Of a DNA stretch of 64,000 nt, positions 37,178-46,280 are shown in pieces (the stretch's first letter is position 1; every line of letters begins with the position of its first letter). The stretch is from contig JBJHBJ010000012.1 of the NCBI GenBank assembly GCA_050485425.1, positions 28,595 through 92,594 of the forward strand, in the 5' to 3' direction. Source of the stretch: LSCE01 sp050485425 (GTDB lineage: Bacteria; Pseudomonadota; Gammaproteobacteria; Nitrococcales; Aquisalimonadaceae). The notes under the pieces were generated by a model. The model had not been told where the DNA came from. It saw only the letters and a program-made list of their open reading frames with translations, and made no database searches. The translations under genes were made by a program, and so were the position numbers.

Positions 37178-38269
37178 ATGCCGGCCAAGCTGAAGGTACT
37201 GCATCTCATAGACAGTGGCGGGTTGTATGGGGCAGAACAAGCTCTCTTGACGCTCGCGTACCACCAGAAGCGTCAAGGCCTGGACACAACCATATTGAGC
37301 GCCGGGCGGCTAGGAGAACCGCAGAAACCAATTGAAGTGGCAGCGGCCGCAAGTGGGATAAAGATCGTGCCATGGAGGATGAAAAAAGGAGCAAATTTCG
37401 CAGAGGCCCTCAAGATAGTCCGCTGGGCGAAAAATGAGCATTTTAACCTACTTCATACGCACGGTTATAAGTTCAATATATTGCTTGGACTTCTTCCAAG
37501 AAGCCTCCGCAGCTTTGCACCACTCGTCAGCACGTTCCATGGATACACGCATGAACAACTTAAAAGCAAATTCAACATAGTGAGGATAGCAAACGAGCTC
37601 TCCCTGCACCGCTTCGATACCGTTGTAGTACTCACCCCAAAAATGAGACATTACAGCAAGAATCGAATATTTATACCGAACCCACTTCCTGATTACCTGA
37701 AAGAACCAAGCCACCCAAACCAGAAAAGCGATAAAATAGCAGCATATATTGGGCGACTATCAAAAGAGAAAGGGATAAAAACCCTAATTCAAGCGATTGC
37801 GATACTCAAAGAGAGGAAAGTACATATAGAACTTAAGATATACGGCGACGGGCCTCAAAAAGCGGAGTTAAGCGACGCCATTGAAAAACACGATCTTTCA
37901 AGCAGTATATCCTTGGAGGGTTATACAGAGAAGCCGTATCAAGTTCTGAAAGGCTGTAAGTTATTCATATTGCCGTCTCATTCTGAGAACATGCCGATAT
38001 CAATAATGGAAGCTATGCATGCAGGGTGCTTCATCGCATCAACCAGCGTCGGCGCTATTCCATGGATGCTTGAAGGATACAAGAAACACTATCTCTCTGA
38101 GCCTGGAGATGCTGAAGGGCTAGCCAGAAATATCGAGCTGGCGCTCCGGTCTAAACCCGGAGATAGCAATCTCGCAGAGGGGAAAAGTCCTCTAAAAAAA
38201 TTTGATCCCGAAGAAATCGTAGAATCCTATTCGGATCTATACCAGGAATTGGCAAAATACAATGAATAA
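37178..38269 (+). CDS. Glycosyltransferase, family 4-like
   Basis: 363 residues from MPAKLKVLHLID, two bases after the preceding stop. GT-B fold: N-terminal DSGGLYGAEQ, C-terminal nucleotide-sugar half with YIGRLSKEKGI and the acidic SENMPISIMEAMHAG motif. Cytoplasmic. Much more AT-rich than flanking genes (37741-37800 has 23 G+C of 60, against 43 of 60 at 36421-36480), so probably acquired. Confidence 0.88.
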   Translation: MPAKLKVLHLIDSGGLYGAEQALLTLAYHQKRQGLDTTILSAGRLGEPQKPIEVAAAASGIKIVPWRMKKGANFAEALKIVRWAKNEHFNLLHTHGYKFNILLGLLPRSLRSFAPLVSTFHGYTHEQLKSKFNIVRIANELSLHRFDTVVVLTPKMRHYSKNRIFIPNPLPDYLKEPSHPNQKSDKIAAYIGRLSKEKGIKTLIQAIAILKERKVHIELKIYGDGPQKAELSDAIEKHDLSSSISLEGYTEKPYQVLKGCKLFILPSHSENMPISIMEAMHAGCFIASTSVGAIPWMLEGYKKHYLSEPGDAEGLARNIELALRSKPGDSNLAEGKSPLKKFDPEEIVESYSDLYQELAKYNE

Positions 38270-39242
38270 CATCTGGATCACATGGGAAAATCAGACAAGA
38301 AACAGAGGCATGGCAAGTCTGACAAAAAGCGATTTTTTTGAGCTGACATCCAACAAGCCTAGATTGATTCGATACGCTGCCCTATCTTTCCGTACCTTGG
38401 CGATCATCGTGAGGCGAAGACCGCGCGTCGTCTATTGCCAAAACCCGTCCATTGTACTTGCTCTCCTATGCTTACTCAGCAAGGCTATATTCAGGCACAA
38501 GATAGTAGTCGATCAACACAACTCGGGGCTCTTCCCACTCGAAGGTGAATCCCCCATGCTTCAAGCCGTTGCCGACTTCATAGTTAAGCGTTGCGACGTG
38601 TCCATAGTGTCAAACAGGCACTTGGCTGAACACGTCGAAGAACTCGGCGGCACTGCGGTTGTGATTCCGGATCCGTTACCCGACCTTGAAGCCGGCCCTC
38701 CAAGCGCGGAGATTGCTTCGATAATCTCAGGCCGAACAACCGCAACTGTAATCTGCGGCTGGGCCAAGGACGAACCGTTCGATGCAATCCTAACTACAGC
38801 TCGCCTGTTCGAGGATACGGACATGCAGTTTCTCTTCACGGGGAAACCGCCAGAGAGTATTCGACGCTCCCAGCTTCCGTCTAATGTCAAACTACTCGGC
38901 TTTGTTTGTAGAGAAGACTACATCTTTCTACTTAAAAACTCCGACCTGGCAATTATACTTACGCTGCGCGAAAATTGCCTTAATTGTGGTGCCTATGAGG
39001 CTTTAGAGGCAGGCAGCCCCGCGGTTCTGTCTGACACGACAGCTCTTAGAGAGAATTTTTCTGCAGGCTTCGAGTTCGCTAGCGCAGAACCTGAGAGCCT
39101 TAAGGAGGCTATTAGCAGAATACTTAAAAATGACAAAAATCATACAAAGGAGGAATTAAAAAAAACTAGGAATAAAATTTCAAAAAAAACCACATCCGGC
39201 GCACTCAAACTTCTAGAGTTTGTCGAAAAAAAAACAAGATAG
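38262..39242 (+). CDS. Glycosyltransferase, GT-B type
   Basis: 326 residues, overlapping the preceding gene by eight bases. A short GT-B enzyme: N-terminal VVYCQNPSIVLALLC, VDQHNSG, C-terminal LTLRENCLNCGAYEALEAGSP donor-site motif. The tail is lysine-rich and very AT-rich (39121-39180 has 12 G+C of 60). Sugar specificity cannot be told. Confidence 0.8.
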   Translation: MNNIWITWENQTRNRGMASLTKSDFFELTSNKPRLIRYAALSFRTLAIIVRRRPRVVYCQNPSIVLALLCLLSKAIFRHKIVVDQHNSGLFPLEGESPMLQAVADFIVKRCDVSIVSNRHLAEHVEELGGTAVVIPDPLPDLEAGPPSAEIASIISGRTTATVICGWAKDEPFDAILTTARLFEDTDMQFLFTGKPPESIRRSQLPSNVKLLGFVCREDYIFLLKNSDLAIILTLRENCLNCGAYEALEAGSPAVLSDTTALRENFSAGFEFASAEPESLKEAISRILKNDKNHTKEELKKTRNKISKKTTSGALKLLEFVEKKTR

Positions 39243-39354
39243 ATACCATATGCCTTTAGCGCAACACAAACGCACCAAAGAGAACAACTGTCACGCACGG
39301 AAAACAGTTTTCGGGAGATTTGCTCTGGACAATACAGCCCCGGAGAGCAGATTT

Positions 39355-40527
39355 TTAGTGAACACCTGAAAGTACTGGGGCGTCCGGGCATTTCGGACAG
39401 TAGGAAAATCCTGTATCGACAACTCTTTCTTGAGCGTCAATAACGAATACATACCAAGCTCGGTCAGAAGGAAGGTTCGCGGCACCGACATCAAGAACAA
39501 TCTCTGAATCTGACCAGTGCAGTGGCAAAAGGTGATGAACCTCTGACGCAACATTTAGATTTGGCCTATCTGCTACAACAACCCTAGCATTCGCATTGCT
39601 CCCGATAGCCACGTATACATTATCCATAACCCTTTTTACATCCCTATCATCTGTCCTAAGCCAAGCGATGAACTTTATACGATCCCAGTATGGGGATACT
39701 CCGTCGTGCTCTTGGTTAGACATGAAATTTCCAGCACGATGATTCATAAAGTACCCATTCTCATTCACGAAACCGAAAAATCCCCTGGCCTCCCCATAAG
39801 GGTCATTTGGATTCAGAGCAGCATGGAAAAATTTCGTATTCCAGCCGGAAAAACTCCATCTATTCGTGATCTCATTCTGCCAGAACGCAGGAGACATTCT
39901 TGTTTGATTGCCAGCAATATTGAACCCACTACCCGTCCAGGCCGGAACATACAGATCATGTCCTTGGTTCCCGTCTGGTGCAGTCAAGGAAGTATTATCC
40001 CCTCTGTTTCCTAGCATCAGCCAAGCATCTTTAGTTGAAGATATGTCTGAAAAGCTATCATTGGTACCGTTACGACCAGGAAATTCGCGAAGATCCTTGA
40101 CACTGTAGCTAAAATAGATCTCTTGAAAGGGCTCTAAGCCGTGAAAACCGGAGGAATCTTTGACCCCAAAAACCAGAGGGAAGGTCTGAGAACTCTGATC
40201 GGTGTATCGCATAACAGCGCTATAACTGCCTGACAAGGCCGCCGACTCCGTGAACCATGCGCGTCTATTTTCATCCGGGTGAGGAACATCCACCCATTCA
40301 CCCACCCTCGGTGAATCCGCCGATACCGCTTGGCCGTGCGGTCCGCCTTCAAAAGTCTCGAACATTACGACGCGGGGGCCTCCACCGAACCCGGAACCAC
40401 TAATGGTTAACTCCTCGTTGTTAAGATCAGGGCTGACACCGCTGACTGAGGGAGCAGTCAGCGCCAGGGGAGACCAAAGCATGACCGCCATAATGACTGA
40501 GAATCGCTGGATCGTTTGCACAAGCAC
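39355..40527 (-). CDS. Exported protein with IPT/TIG-like N-terminus, function unknown
   Basis: 390 residues, the only minus-strand gene inside the plus-strand glycosyltransferase block. Signal peptide 1-24 (ends LALTA), then APSVSGVSPD...LTISGSGFGG, the start of an IPT/TIG immunoglobulin-like domain. The middle (~60-300) is aromatic-rich with many W/F/Y and N/D, like a concanavalin-type or lyase-like jelly-roll, but no catalytic motif was recognised. The C-terminus has CPKC. AT-rich like its neighbours. It may bind or trim the polysaccharide; this is only a guess from context. Confidence 0.75.
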   Translation of the reverse strand: MLVQTIQRFSVIMAVMLWSPLALTAPSVSGVSPDLNNEELTISGSGFGGGPRVVMFETFEGGPHGQAVSADSPRVGEWVDVPHPDENRRAWFTESAALSGSYSAVMRYTDQSSQTFPLVFGVKDSSGFHGLEPFQEIYFSYSVKDLREFPGRNGTNDSFSDISSTKDAWLMLGNRGDNTSLTAPDGNQGHDLYVPAWTGSGFNIAGNQTRMSPAFWQNEITNRWSFSGWNTKFFHAALNPNDPYGEARGFFGFVNENGYFMNHRAGNFMSNQEHDGVSPYWDRIKFIAWLRTDDRDVKRVMDNVYVAIGSNANARVVVADRPNLNVASEVHHLLPLHWSDSEIVLDVGAANLPSDRAWYVFVIDAQERVVDTGFSYCPKCPDAPVLSGVH

Positions 40528-40717
40528 CCCTAGCTCTGGCTTCAGGTATGGGAACCACTGGGACTCGTAGTTGCGGGCAGTGACCGACGTTAGTATTGTC
40601 CGTCTAGACTTGGGCAGCCTTCCGTGACGCCTGTCGCATCATTGATGCTTCGCCGCGAGAATAGTGGATCGCCTCTCTCCATGCCTTGCCCCTATGTAGG
40701 CTACAGCCGGGAAACGA

Positions 40718-41668
40718 ATGTCTTACTTAGCAAGTAACGAACAAAACCGGTTTGACGCTCTCCACGCCTCGGAGCAAGAGCTGGAAACACAACCAACGGT
40801 TTCAGTGGTCATACCCGCTTTTAATCGAGAACCGTTTATCCGTAGTACGGTGGGCTCGGTTATAAAGCAAACTTACTCATCCGTCCAACTGTTGGTCACT
40901 GACGACGGCTCGACCGACGGGACGACCCGGATCCTTCAGGCCCTTGCTTCTGACGGGCATCTCCGGCTTCTGCATCATCCCCACAACGAGAACCGCGGCC
41001 AATCCGCCTCCATCAACCTCGCCCTTGAGCACGCCACCGGCAAATACATCAGCATCCTCGACAGCGACGACATGTTCGCCCCTAACAAGCTGGAGGTGAT
41101 GGTCGACTACCTGGAGCGCCACCCGGACATCGGCCTCGTCTACTCCAACGGCTACGCTGTCGACGAGCATGACAACATCCTCTACGAGATGCACGCGCCG
41201 GATCACCAGGAGCATAACGACCCCAACCGCCTGCTGATGGACTGCTACTTCCTGCTGCCCCAGAATGCCGTGGTGCGCAAGAGCGTATTCGACGAAGCAG
41301 GACGGTTCGAGGAAAGTTTCCGTTCGGCGCAGGACCACGACATGCTGTTGCGCATTGCCGAGATCACCAAGATGGCCTACATCCCCGACCACCTGTTCTA
41401 TTACCGCCGGCACGGGGATTCCATCAGCGCCAAGCGCCAGGATGTGCGCTGGAAGACCGGCTTCGAAATCCTGCGCCGCGCGGCAGAGCGCTACCCGTAC
41501 CGCAAGTCGACGCTGCGCAAGCGCAAGGCGGTACTGCACTTCCGCATGGCGCAGGTTTACTGGCGCGCCGGCGAAAAGACCAAGGCGCTGCCGCAATTGA
41601 TGATGGCCGGCCTGCTGGACCCCATGCGTGGCTTCGGCGTGCTGTCCGGGAAGGAAACAGTCCGATAG
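40718..41668 (+). CDS. Glycosyltransferase, family 2
   Basis: 316 residues. GT-A domain TVSVVIPAFNREPFI, TDDGSTDGT, SILDSDDMF (DxD-like metal site) and QDHDMLLRIAE (catalytic-base region). No membrane helices. The 190-bp gap upstream separates it divergently from the exported protein at 39355. GC content rises back to the genome-like level within this gene. Confidence 0.9.
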   Translation: MSYLASNEQNRFDALHASEQELETQPTVSVVIPAFNREPFIRSTVGSVIKQTYSSVQLLVTDDGSTDGTTRILQALASDGHLRLLHHPHNENRGQSASINLALEHATGKYISILDSDDMFAPNKLEVMVDYLERHPDIGLVYSNGYAVDEHDNILYEMHAPDHQEHNDPNRLLMDCYFLLPQNAVVRKSVFDEAGRFEESFRSAQDHDMLLRIAEITKMAYIPDHLFYYRRHGDSISAKRQDVRWKTGFEILRRAAERYPYRKSTLRKRKAVLHFRMAQVYWRAGEKTKALPQLMMAGLLDPMRGFGVLSGKETVR

Positions 41669-41694
41669 ACTGCTTCGCCATGGAACGGCCGCCC

Positions 41695-42801
41695 ATGAAA
41701 ATCCTCTTCCTGATCGATCACCTCAAGAACCCGCATGCCGGAACCGAGGGGCAACTCTACAAGCTGGTGAACGGGCTCACCGCGCGCGGCGTGCAATGCC
41801 GCCTGGCCGTGCTCAAGCCATCGGACTATCTGCAGAGCGGGGCCTTCCCCTGCCCCTGGACCTCTCTGGAAGCATCGAGCCTCGCATCGCCCACCACCTG
41901 GCGGCGCATGCACGCGCTGGGCCGTGACCTTGCGAGCCAGGGATTCCGGCTGGCGCACACATTCTTCAACGATGTCTCGGTGCTTGCCCCGCCCATGCTG
42001 GCACGCTCAGGCATGCATACGCTGATCTCCCGGCGGGACATGGGGTTCTGGTACACCCGCAAGTACATCACGCTGCTGCGCACAACCCGCCGGTGGGTCA
42101 CCGCCTGCGTTGCCAACAGCGAAGCGGTTGCCGCCATCACCGCAGAGCAGGAGGGCTTCCGTCAAGACCAGTTGCAGGTGATCTACAACGGGCTGGATCT
42201 CCCCGAAACAGCCAACGACGCCACGCCGGTTCCGGAACTCGCGGAGCTTCGGCAACGAGGCCGTATCCTGGCCGGGCTGGTTGCGAACATTCGCCCTATC
42301 AAGCGCATGGAAGACCTGATCGACGCTGTCGCCCTGGCGGGGGAGGGCGCGCCGATGCTGGATGCGGTGATCATCGGCGATGGGGACTCAAGCGCTCTGC
42401 GCGAACGGGCGCAGAACAAAGGCGTTGCCGAGCGCGTACATTTCCTTGGCCCCAGGCAAGATGTGGCGGCCTGCCTGCAGCACCTGGATATCGGGGTGTT
42501 GTGCAGCGAGTCGGAAGGCTTTTCCAACGCCCTGGTCGAATACATGGCCGCAGGCCTGCCCAGCGTATGCACGAACACCGGCGGAAACCCCGAAGCGATA
42601 GACGACGCGCGCACCGGCTTTCTGTATGCTGTGGGTGATGTCGAAGCGCTGTCCCGCCATCTAATCACGCTCGCTGCGAACGCCGACGACAGGAGCGCGA
42701 TGGGACGACGTGCGCAAGAACAAGCGCGGCTGCGATTTTCGGTGGACGCCATGGTGAACGCCCATTACGCGCTGTACCAGCGCCTGCTATCCGAGAGCTG
42801 A
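41695..42801 (+). CDS. Glycosyltransferase, family 4
   Basis: 368 residues from MKILFLIDHL; an ATG five codons upstream (41680) is an alternative. GT-B fold with GTEGQLYKLVNGL at the N-terminus, NGLD hinge, LVANIRPIKRMEDLIDA and SESEGFSNALVEYMAAGLP in the C-terminal half. It lies 26 bp after the previous gene. Confidence 0.9.
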   Translation: MKILFLIDHLKNPHAGTEGQLYKLVNGLTARGVQCRLAVLKPSDYLQSGAFPCPWTSLEASSLASPTTWRRMHALGRDLASQGFRLAHTFFNDVSVLAPPMLARSGMHTLISRRDMGFWYTRKYITLLRTTRRWVTACVANSEAVAAITAEQEGFRQDQLQVIYNGLDLPETANDATPVPELAELRQRGRILAGLVANIRPIKRMEDLIDAVALAGEGAPMLDAVIIGDGDSSALRERAQNKGVAERVHFLGPRQDVAACLQHLDIGVLCSESEGFSNALVEYMAAGLPSVCTNTGGNPEAIDDARTGFLYAVGDVEALSRHLITLAANADDRSAMGRRAQEQARLRFSVDAMVNAHYALYQRLLSES

Positions 42802-42807
42802 TCAACC

Positions 42808-43794
42808 GTGAGTGTGACCCGTCTGGTACAACTCGCCGGGCCCATGGGGCTGTATTCGGTTGCGCGCCATCTGACACGCAACCATCCGCGCATTCTCATG
42901 TACCACCGGTTTTCCGCCGAACCGCAGCCCGGACATGTATCCGCCGCCTGCCTTGACGAACAGGCACGGTACATCGCCCGCCACCACCATCCGATGCAAC
43001 TGGGCACCTTGATCGCCCACCTGCGGGAAGGCCGCCCCGTACCCCCGCACACACTGGTGTTCACCGTGGACGACGGATATGCCGACTTTCACGATGTTGC
43101 CTGGCCCATCCTGAAGAAACACGGCATTCCTGCCACGCTGTTCGTCACCACCGGGTTCGTGAACCAGGAATTGTGGCTGTGGCCCGACCAGGTCGCCTGG
43201 CTGCTGGAGCAGGCCCCGGTGATACCCGCGGAACTGCGGCTGGGCGACACCACCATCAAGACATCCGGCAATACTTGGCAATCGTTGATCGACCACCTGC
43301 TGACCCTGCCGGACCAGGACAAGCATGCGATGATCCGGCAATTGGCCGATCAGTTGCAGACCACACTGCCGGGAAAGGCGCCTGCCGCGTACGCCAGTTG
43401 CACCTGGGATCAACTCCGCCACATGCAGGACGAGGGCCTGGAAATCGGCGGTCATACCCACACGCACCCCACCCTACCCAAGGTGGAGCACGGAGATCTT
43501 CCCGGCGAGATTCATTTCTGTCAGCAGCGGCTCCAGGAAGAGCTGGGAGAACGCCCCCGACCGTTCTGCTACCCGAACGGCCAGCCCGCCGACTTCAGCA
43601 TGCCGGTGCGTAACGCAGTGGAGGATGCCGGCTTTACCGGCGCGGTAGTGGCTTATGCCGACGAAACCGCTCATGGGGATCTCTATGCCCTTCGGCGGCA
43701 TAGCAGTTCTGCCAACATGTTTCAGTTTTTCAAGGCTTGCTCGGGACTGGAGTGGACAGGCATGCGGATGAGAGCCAGGGGGCGTGCAGCATGA
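42808..43794 (+). CDS. Polysaccharide deacetylase (NodB-type)
   Basis: 328 residues with a GTG start. The NodB domain carries ILMYHRF, the catalytic/metal TVDDGYADF (Asp88/Asp89) and the metal-binding GGHTHTHP, and ends with FCYPNGQ. It would remove N- or O-acetyl groups from sugar residues. It is not of the type normally tied to exosortase loci, judged from the missing VDVEDYF start. Four-base overlap with the next gene. Confidence 0.9.
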   Translation: MSVTRLVQLAGPMGLYSVARHLTRNHPRILMYHRFSAEPQPGHVSAACLDEQARYIARHHHPMQLGTLIAHLREGRPVPPHTLVFTVDDGYADFHDVAWPILKKHGIPATLFVTTGFVNQELWLWPDQVAWLLEQAPVIPAELRLGDTTIKTSGNTWQSLIDHLLTLPDQDKHAMIRQLADQLQTTLPGKAPAAYASCTWDQLRHMQDEGLEIGGHTHTHPTLPKVEHGDLPGEIHFCQQRLQEELGERPRPFCYPNGQPADFSMPVRNAVEDAGFTGAVVAYADETAHGDLYALRRHSSSANMFQFFKACSGLEWTGMRMRARGRAA

Positions 43795-45152
43795 GCACGA
43801 CCGCGCCTTCTCAGATGGTTCAGTCCGCCAGGGCCCGACTGGAATCCCTGACAGTTCCGGGCGTCATCTTTTTTGTATACTGCTATTTTCTGATCGACTA
43901 CTTTGGCCGCCTGGCATCCCGCGTCCCGGCATACGGCCAGTTTCGCCCCACTTTATTACTGGTCCTTATTCTTGCCGTCGCCTTGTTTTCTCAAGCGCAT
44001 AAGGCGAAGGACAGACTCAACGAAACACCGATCAAGACCATACTTCTGCTTCTGGGGTACATATTCATCTCCTTTCCAGTTGTAGAATGGCCCGGCAGCG
44101 TAATAAAAAACAACATCGACCCATTCATCCGTTCTCTCAGTTTTCTTTTTTTTACCGCCGTCATAGTCGATACTGACAGAAGGTTAAAGATATTTTTACT
44201 CCTTTTCCTTGGTCTTCAGGTTTTCAGGATTCTGGAACCTTTAATCAACTACCTGTTGACCGGTGAGCTAGGGGGCAGCACACATGTGGGCGGGGGTGAG
44301 TTTGAAGGCCGTCTAGGTGGGGCTAGAGCTGATACCATAAATGCTAATGGTCTAGGCTTTCTAATCGTATCCACACTAACCTTCCTGCACTTCCTGATGT
44401 TCCGCAGCCCCAGCAGGCTAATACGCTGGCTGTATCTCGCACTGGTCCCGTTGCTCATGTACGCGCTGGTACTCACCAGCTCCAGAGGAGCATTTATAAC
44501 ATTACTGGTACTCGCCTGGTTTGTTTTCTGGGACAGTCGCAACAAGTTTATACTCATAACAGTTGTGGCCATATCGTTGGCAATTGGCTGGTCACAGATG
44601 TCAGATTTTCATAAAGAAAGGTACATGTCTCTTGTTAGTGACGACACAAGCATGAGCAGCACCAGGCAGGGTCGAATAGACGGAATGATTTCCGAATTCC
44701 GGCTCGGCCTCAAACGCCCCATTTTCGGACACGGCCTTGGCACCACGAGTGAGGCCAAAGTCAACCAGCTAGGCCAGCGGCGCCAGGCCGCTCATAACTT
44801 GTATGCGGAACTCTTGATTGAGATAGGGTTCATCGGTGCATTGATATTTATGGCATACCTGATCAGCCTCCACCAAATGCTACGACGTAACCTGAAGCGG
44901 TTCAGTGAGGTTTTCTCCGGTAACGTGCCTTTGTCCGACTTTCATTATCGACTCAACAAGGCACTATTTGCACTCTTCTGGGTATATGCCATTTACAGCA
45001 TCAACTATTACGGATTGTCTCAGGACTACTGGTACGTGTATGGGGGGCTTTGCATTGCATTCGCCCGTTCACTGAGGCGAAACGCAGATCGCTCTGGCCA
45101 GGCTGCTCCACCTCCAGCGGCGTCAAGTCCGCGTAACGAAGTAACGATCTGA
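43791..45152 (+). CDS. O-antigen ligase/polymerase-like membrane protein (Wzy-type)
   Basis: 453 residues from MSTTAPSQMVQ, with an ATGA overlap with the deacetylase gene. About ten to twelve hydrophobic helices and a large periplasmic loop with STRQGRIDG and IFGHGLGTTSE, plus LTSSRGAF, features of the Wzy_C/O-antigen ligase superfamily. In a Wzx/Wzy pathway it would polymerise flipped repeat units in the periplasm. AT-richer than flanks. Confidence 0.87.
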   Translation: MSTTAPSQMVQSARARLESLTVPGVIFFVYCYFLIDYFGRLASRVPAYGQFRPTLLLVLILAVALFSQAHKAKDRLNETPIKTILLLLGYIFISFPVVEWPGSVIKNNIDPFIRSLSFLFFTAVIVDTDRRLKIFLLLFLGLQVFRILEPLINYLLTGELGGSTHVGGGEFEGRLGGARADTINANGLGFLIVSTLTFLHFLMFRSPSRLIRWLYLALVPLLMYALVLTSSRGAFITLLVLAWFVFWDSRNKFILITVVAISLAIGWSQMSDFHKERYMSLVSDDTSMSSTRQGRIDGMISEFRLGLKRPIFGHGLGTTSEAKVNQLGQRRQAAHNLYAELLIEIGFIGALIFMAYLISLHQMLRRNLKRFSEVFSGNVPLSDFHYRLNKALFALFWVYAIYSINYYGLSQDYWYVYGGLCIAFARSLRRNADRSGQAAPPPAASSPRNEVTI

Positions 45153-46258
45153 TGCATATCTTGATGACGGCTTTGTGGCCTGTGGGGGGTATCCGGACTT
45201 TTTTCCGCTACATCTACAGCCAGGAAGATTTCCGCGACTTGAAATTTGACTTGGTGGCTCCGGACAACGGGCTCGGAGATTATTTGGTCAACCATCTTCC
45301 CAAAGGTCGTATTTCCTTAATACCTTGTAAGCAGAGTGCCAAAGCCATGGCTGTCACGCTACGCGGAAGGCTTAGAAGGAATTCCTACCAACTCGTGCAC
45401 TCCCACGGCTTTTCTGCCGGCGCCGTAACGGAACTGGCCATGCTGGGCACCTCCGTGCCTCACATGATGACAGCTCACGACGTCTTCTTGCCCTCCAGTT
45501 TCAAGGGCATCAAAGGAAAACTGCATCATATGGCCCTGCATGTTCTCTACAAACAGCTGGATCTGGTTCACGCAGTCACTAATGATGGTGCACAAAACTT
45601 CCAGAAATACATGCCAGGGCTGAATCCAGCGCGTGTAAAGCCCATCCTGCATGGCATTGACGCTGAATTGTTTGCAAATGCCGAGGCCATCGACATTCGC
45701 ACCAGAATCAATCTTCCCGAAGATGCCCTGGTGATCGGCTTTTTTGGCAGATTCATGGCGCAGAAGGGCTTCCGCACGCTGGTAGACTCAATCCGGCATA
45801 TAGTGGACCGGGAGATGGCGCATCGTCCGGTTCGGGTGCTGACATTCGGGTGGGGCGGGTTTATCCGGGAAGATTATCAGTACCTCCGCGAACAGGGGCT
45901 TGCGGATTACTTCGTGCAGATGGAATCCACCGACGAGCCACAACGCTGGATGAAAGGTGTGGACGTGGTCGCCATGCCCTCCCGATGGGAGGCGTGCGGG
46001 CTGCTTGCTATGGAGGTGCTGTGCACGGGCACACCCATCGTCGGCTCCAACTGCATCGGCCTTAGGGAAGTGCTGGAAGGTTCTCCGGCGGCAATGGTAA
46101 ATCCCGAGGATTCGGTTGCCCTGGCAAAGGCACTGTTGGACGCGACCGCACCAGGGCAAGTCGAGGCCTTTCGCGAGTACCAGCCAGTGGCCATAGAGCG
46201 CTTTTCCATAGCCCGACCGGCGCGCGCGTTGCGCGAACTGTACGATAGCCTCGCATGA
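45152..46258 (+). CDS. Glycosyltransferase, family 4
   Basis: 368 residues, sharing one base with the preceding stop (TGATG). GT-B fold: PVGGIRTFFRYI, VHSHGFSAG, HGID hinge, FFGRFMAQKGFRTLVD and SRWEACGLLAMEVLCTGTP. Cytoplasmic sugar transfer to the growing repeat unit. Confidence 0.9.
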   Translation: MHILMTALWPVGGIRTFFRYIYSQEDFRDLKFDLVAPDNGLGDYLVNHLPKGRISLIPCKQSAKAMAVTLRGRLRRNSYQLVHSHGFSAGAVTELAMLGTSVPHMMTAHDVFLPSSFKGIKGKLHHMALHVLYKQLDLVHAVTNDGAQNFQKYMPGLNPARVKPILHGIDAELFANAEAIDIRTRINLPEDALVIGFFGRFMAQKGFRTLVDSIRHIVDREMAHRPVRVLTFGWGGFIREDYQYLREQGLADYFVQMESTDEPQRWMKGVDVVAMPSRWEACGLLAMEVLCTGTPIVGSNCIGLREVLEGSPAAMVNPEDSVALAKALLDATAPGQVEAFREYQPVAIERFSIARPARALRELYDSLA

Positions 46259-46280
46259 CTCACGGAGCGGTACCTAAAGC

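Noticed and set aside
39355..40527. Polysaccharide lyase assignment for the inverted exported gene
   Set aside because: Fold-like features only; no catalytic lyase motif could be pointed to, so it is left as unknown.
37178..40717. Prophage or genomic island with integrase
   Set aside because: Composition is foreign but no integrase, transposase or attachment repeats were seen; a polysaccharide cassette swap explains it better.
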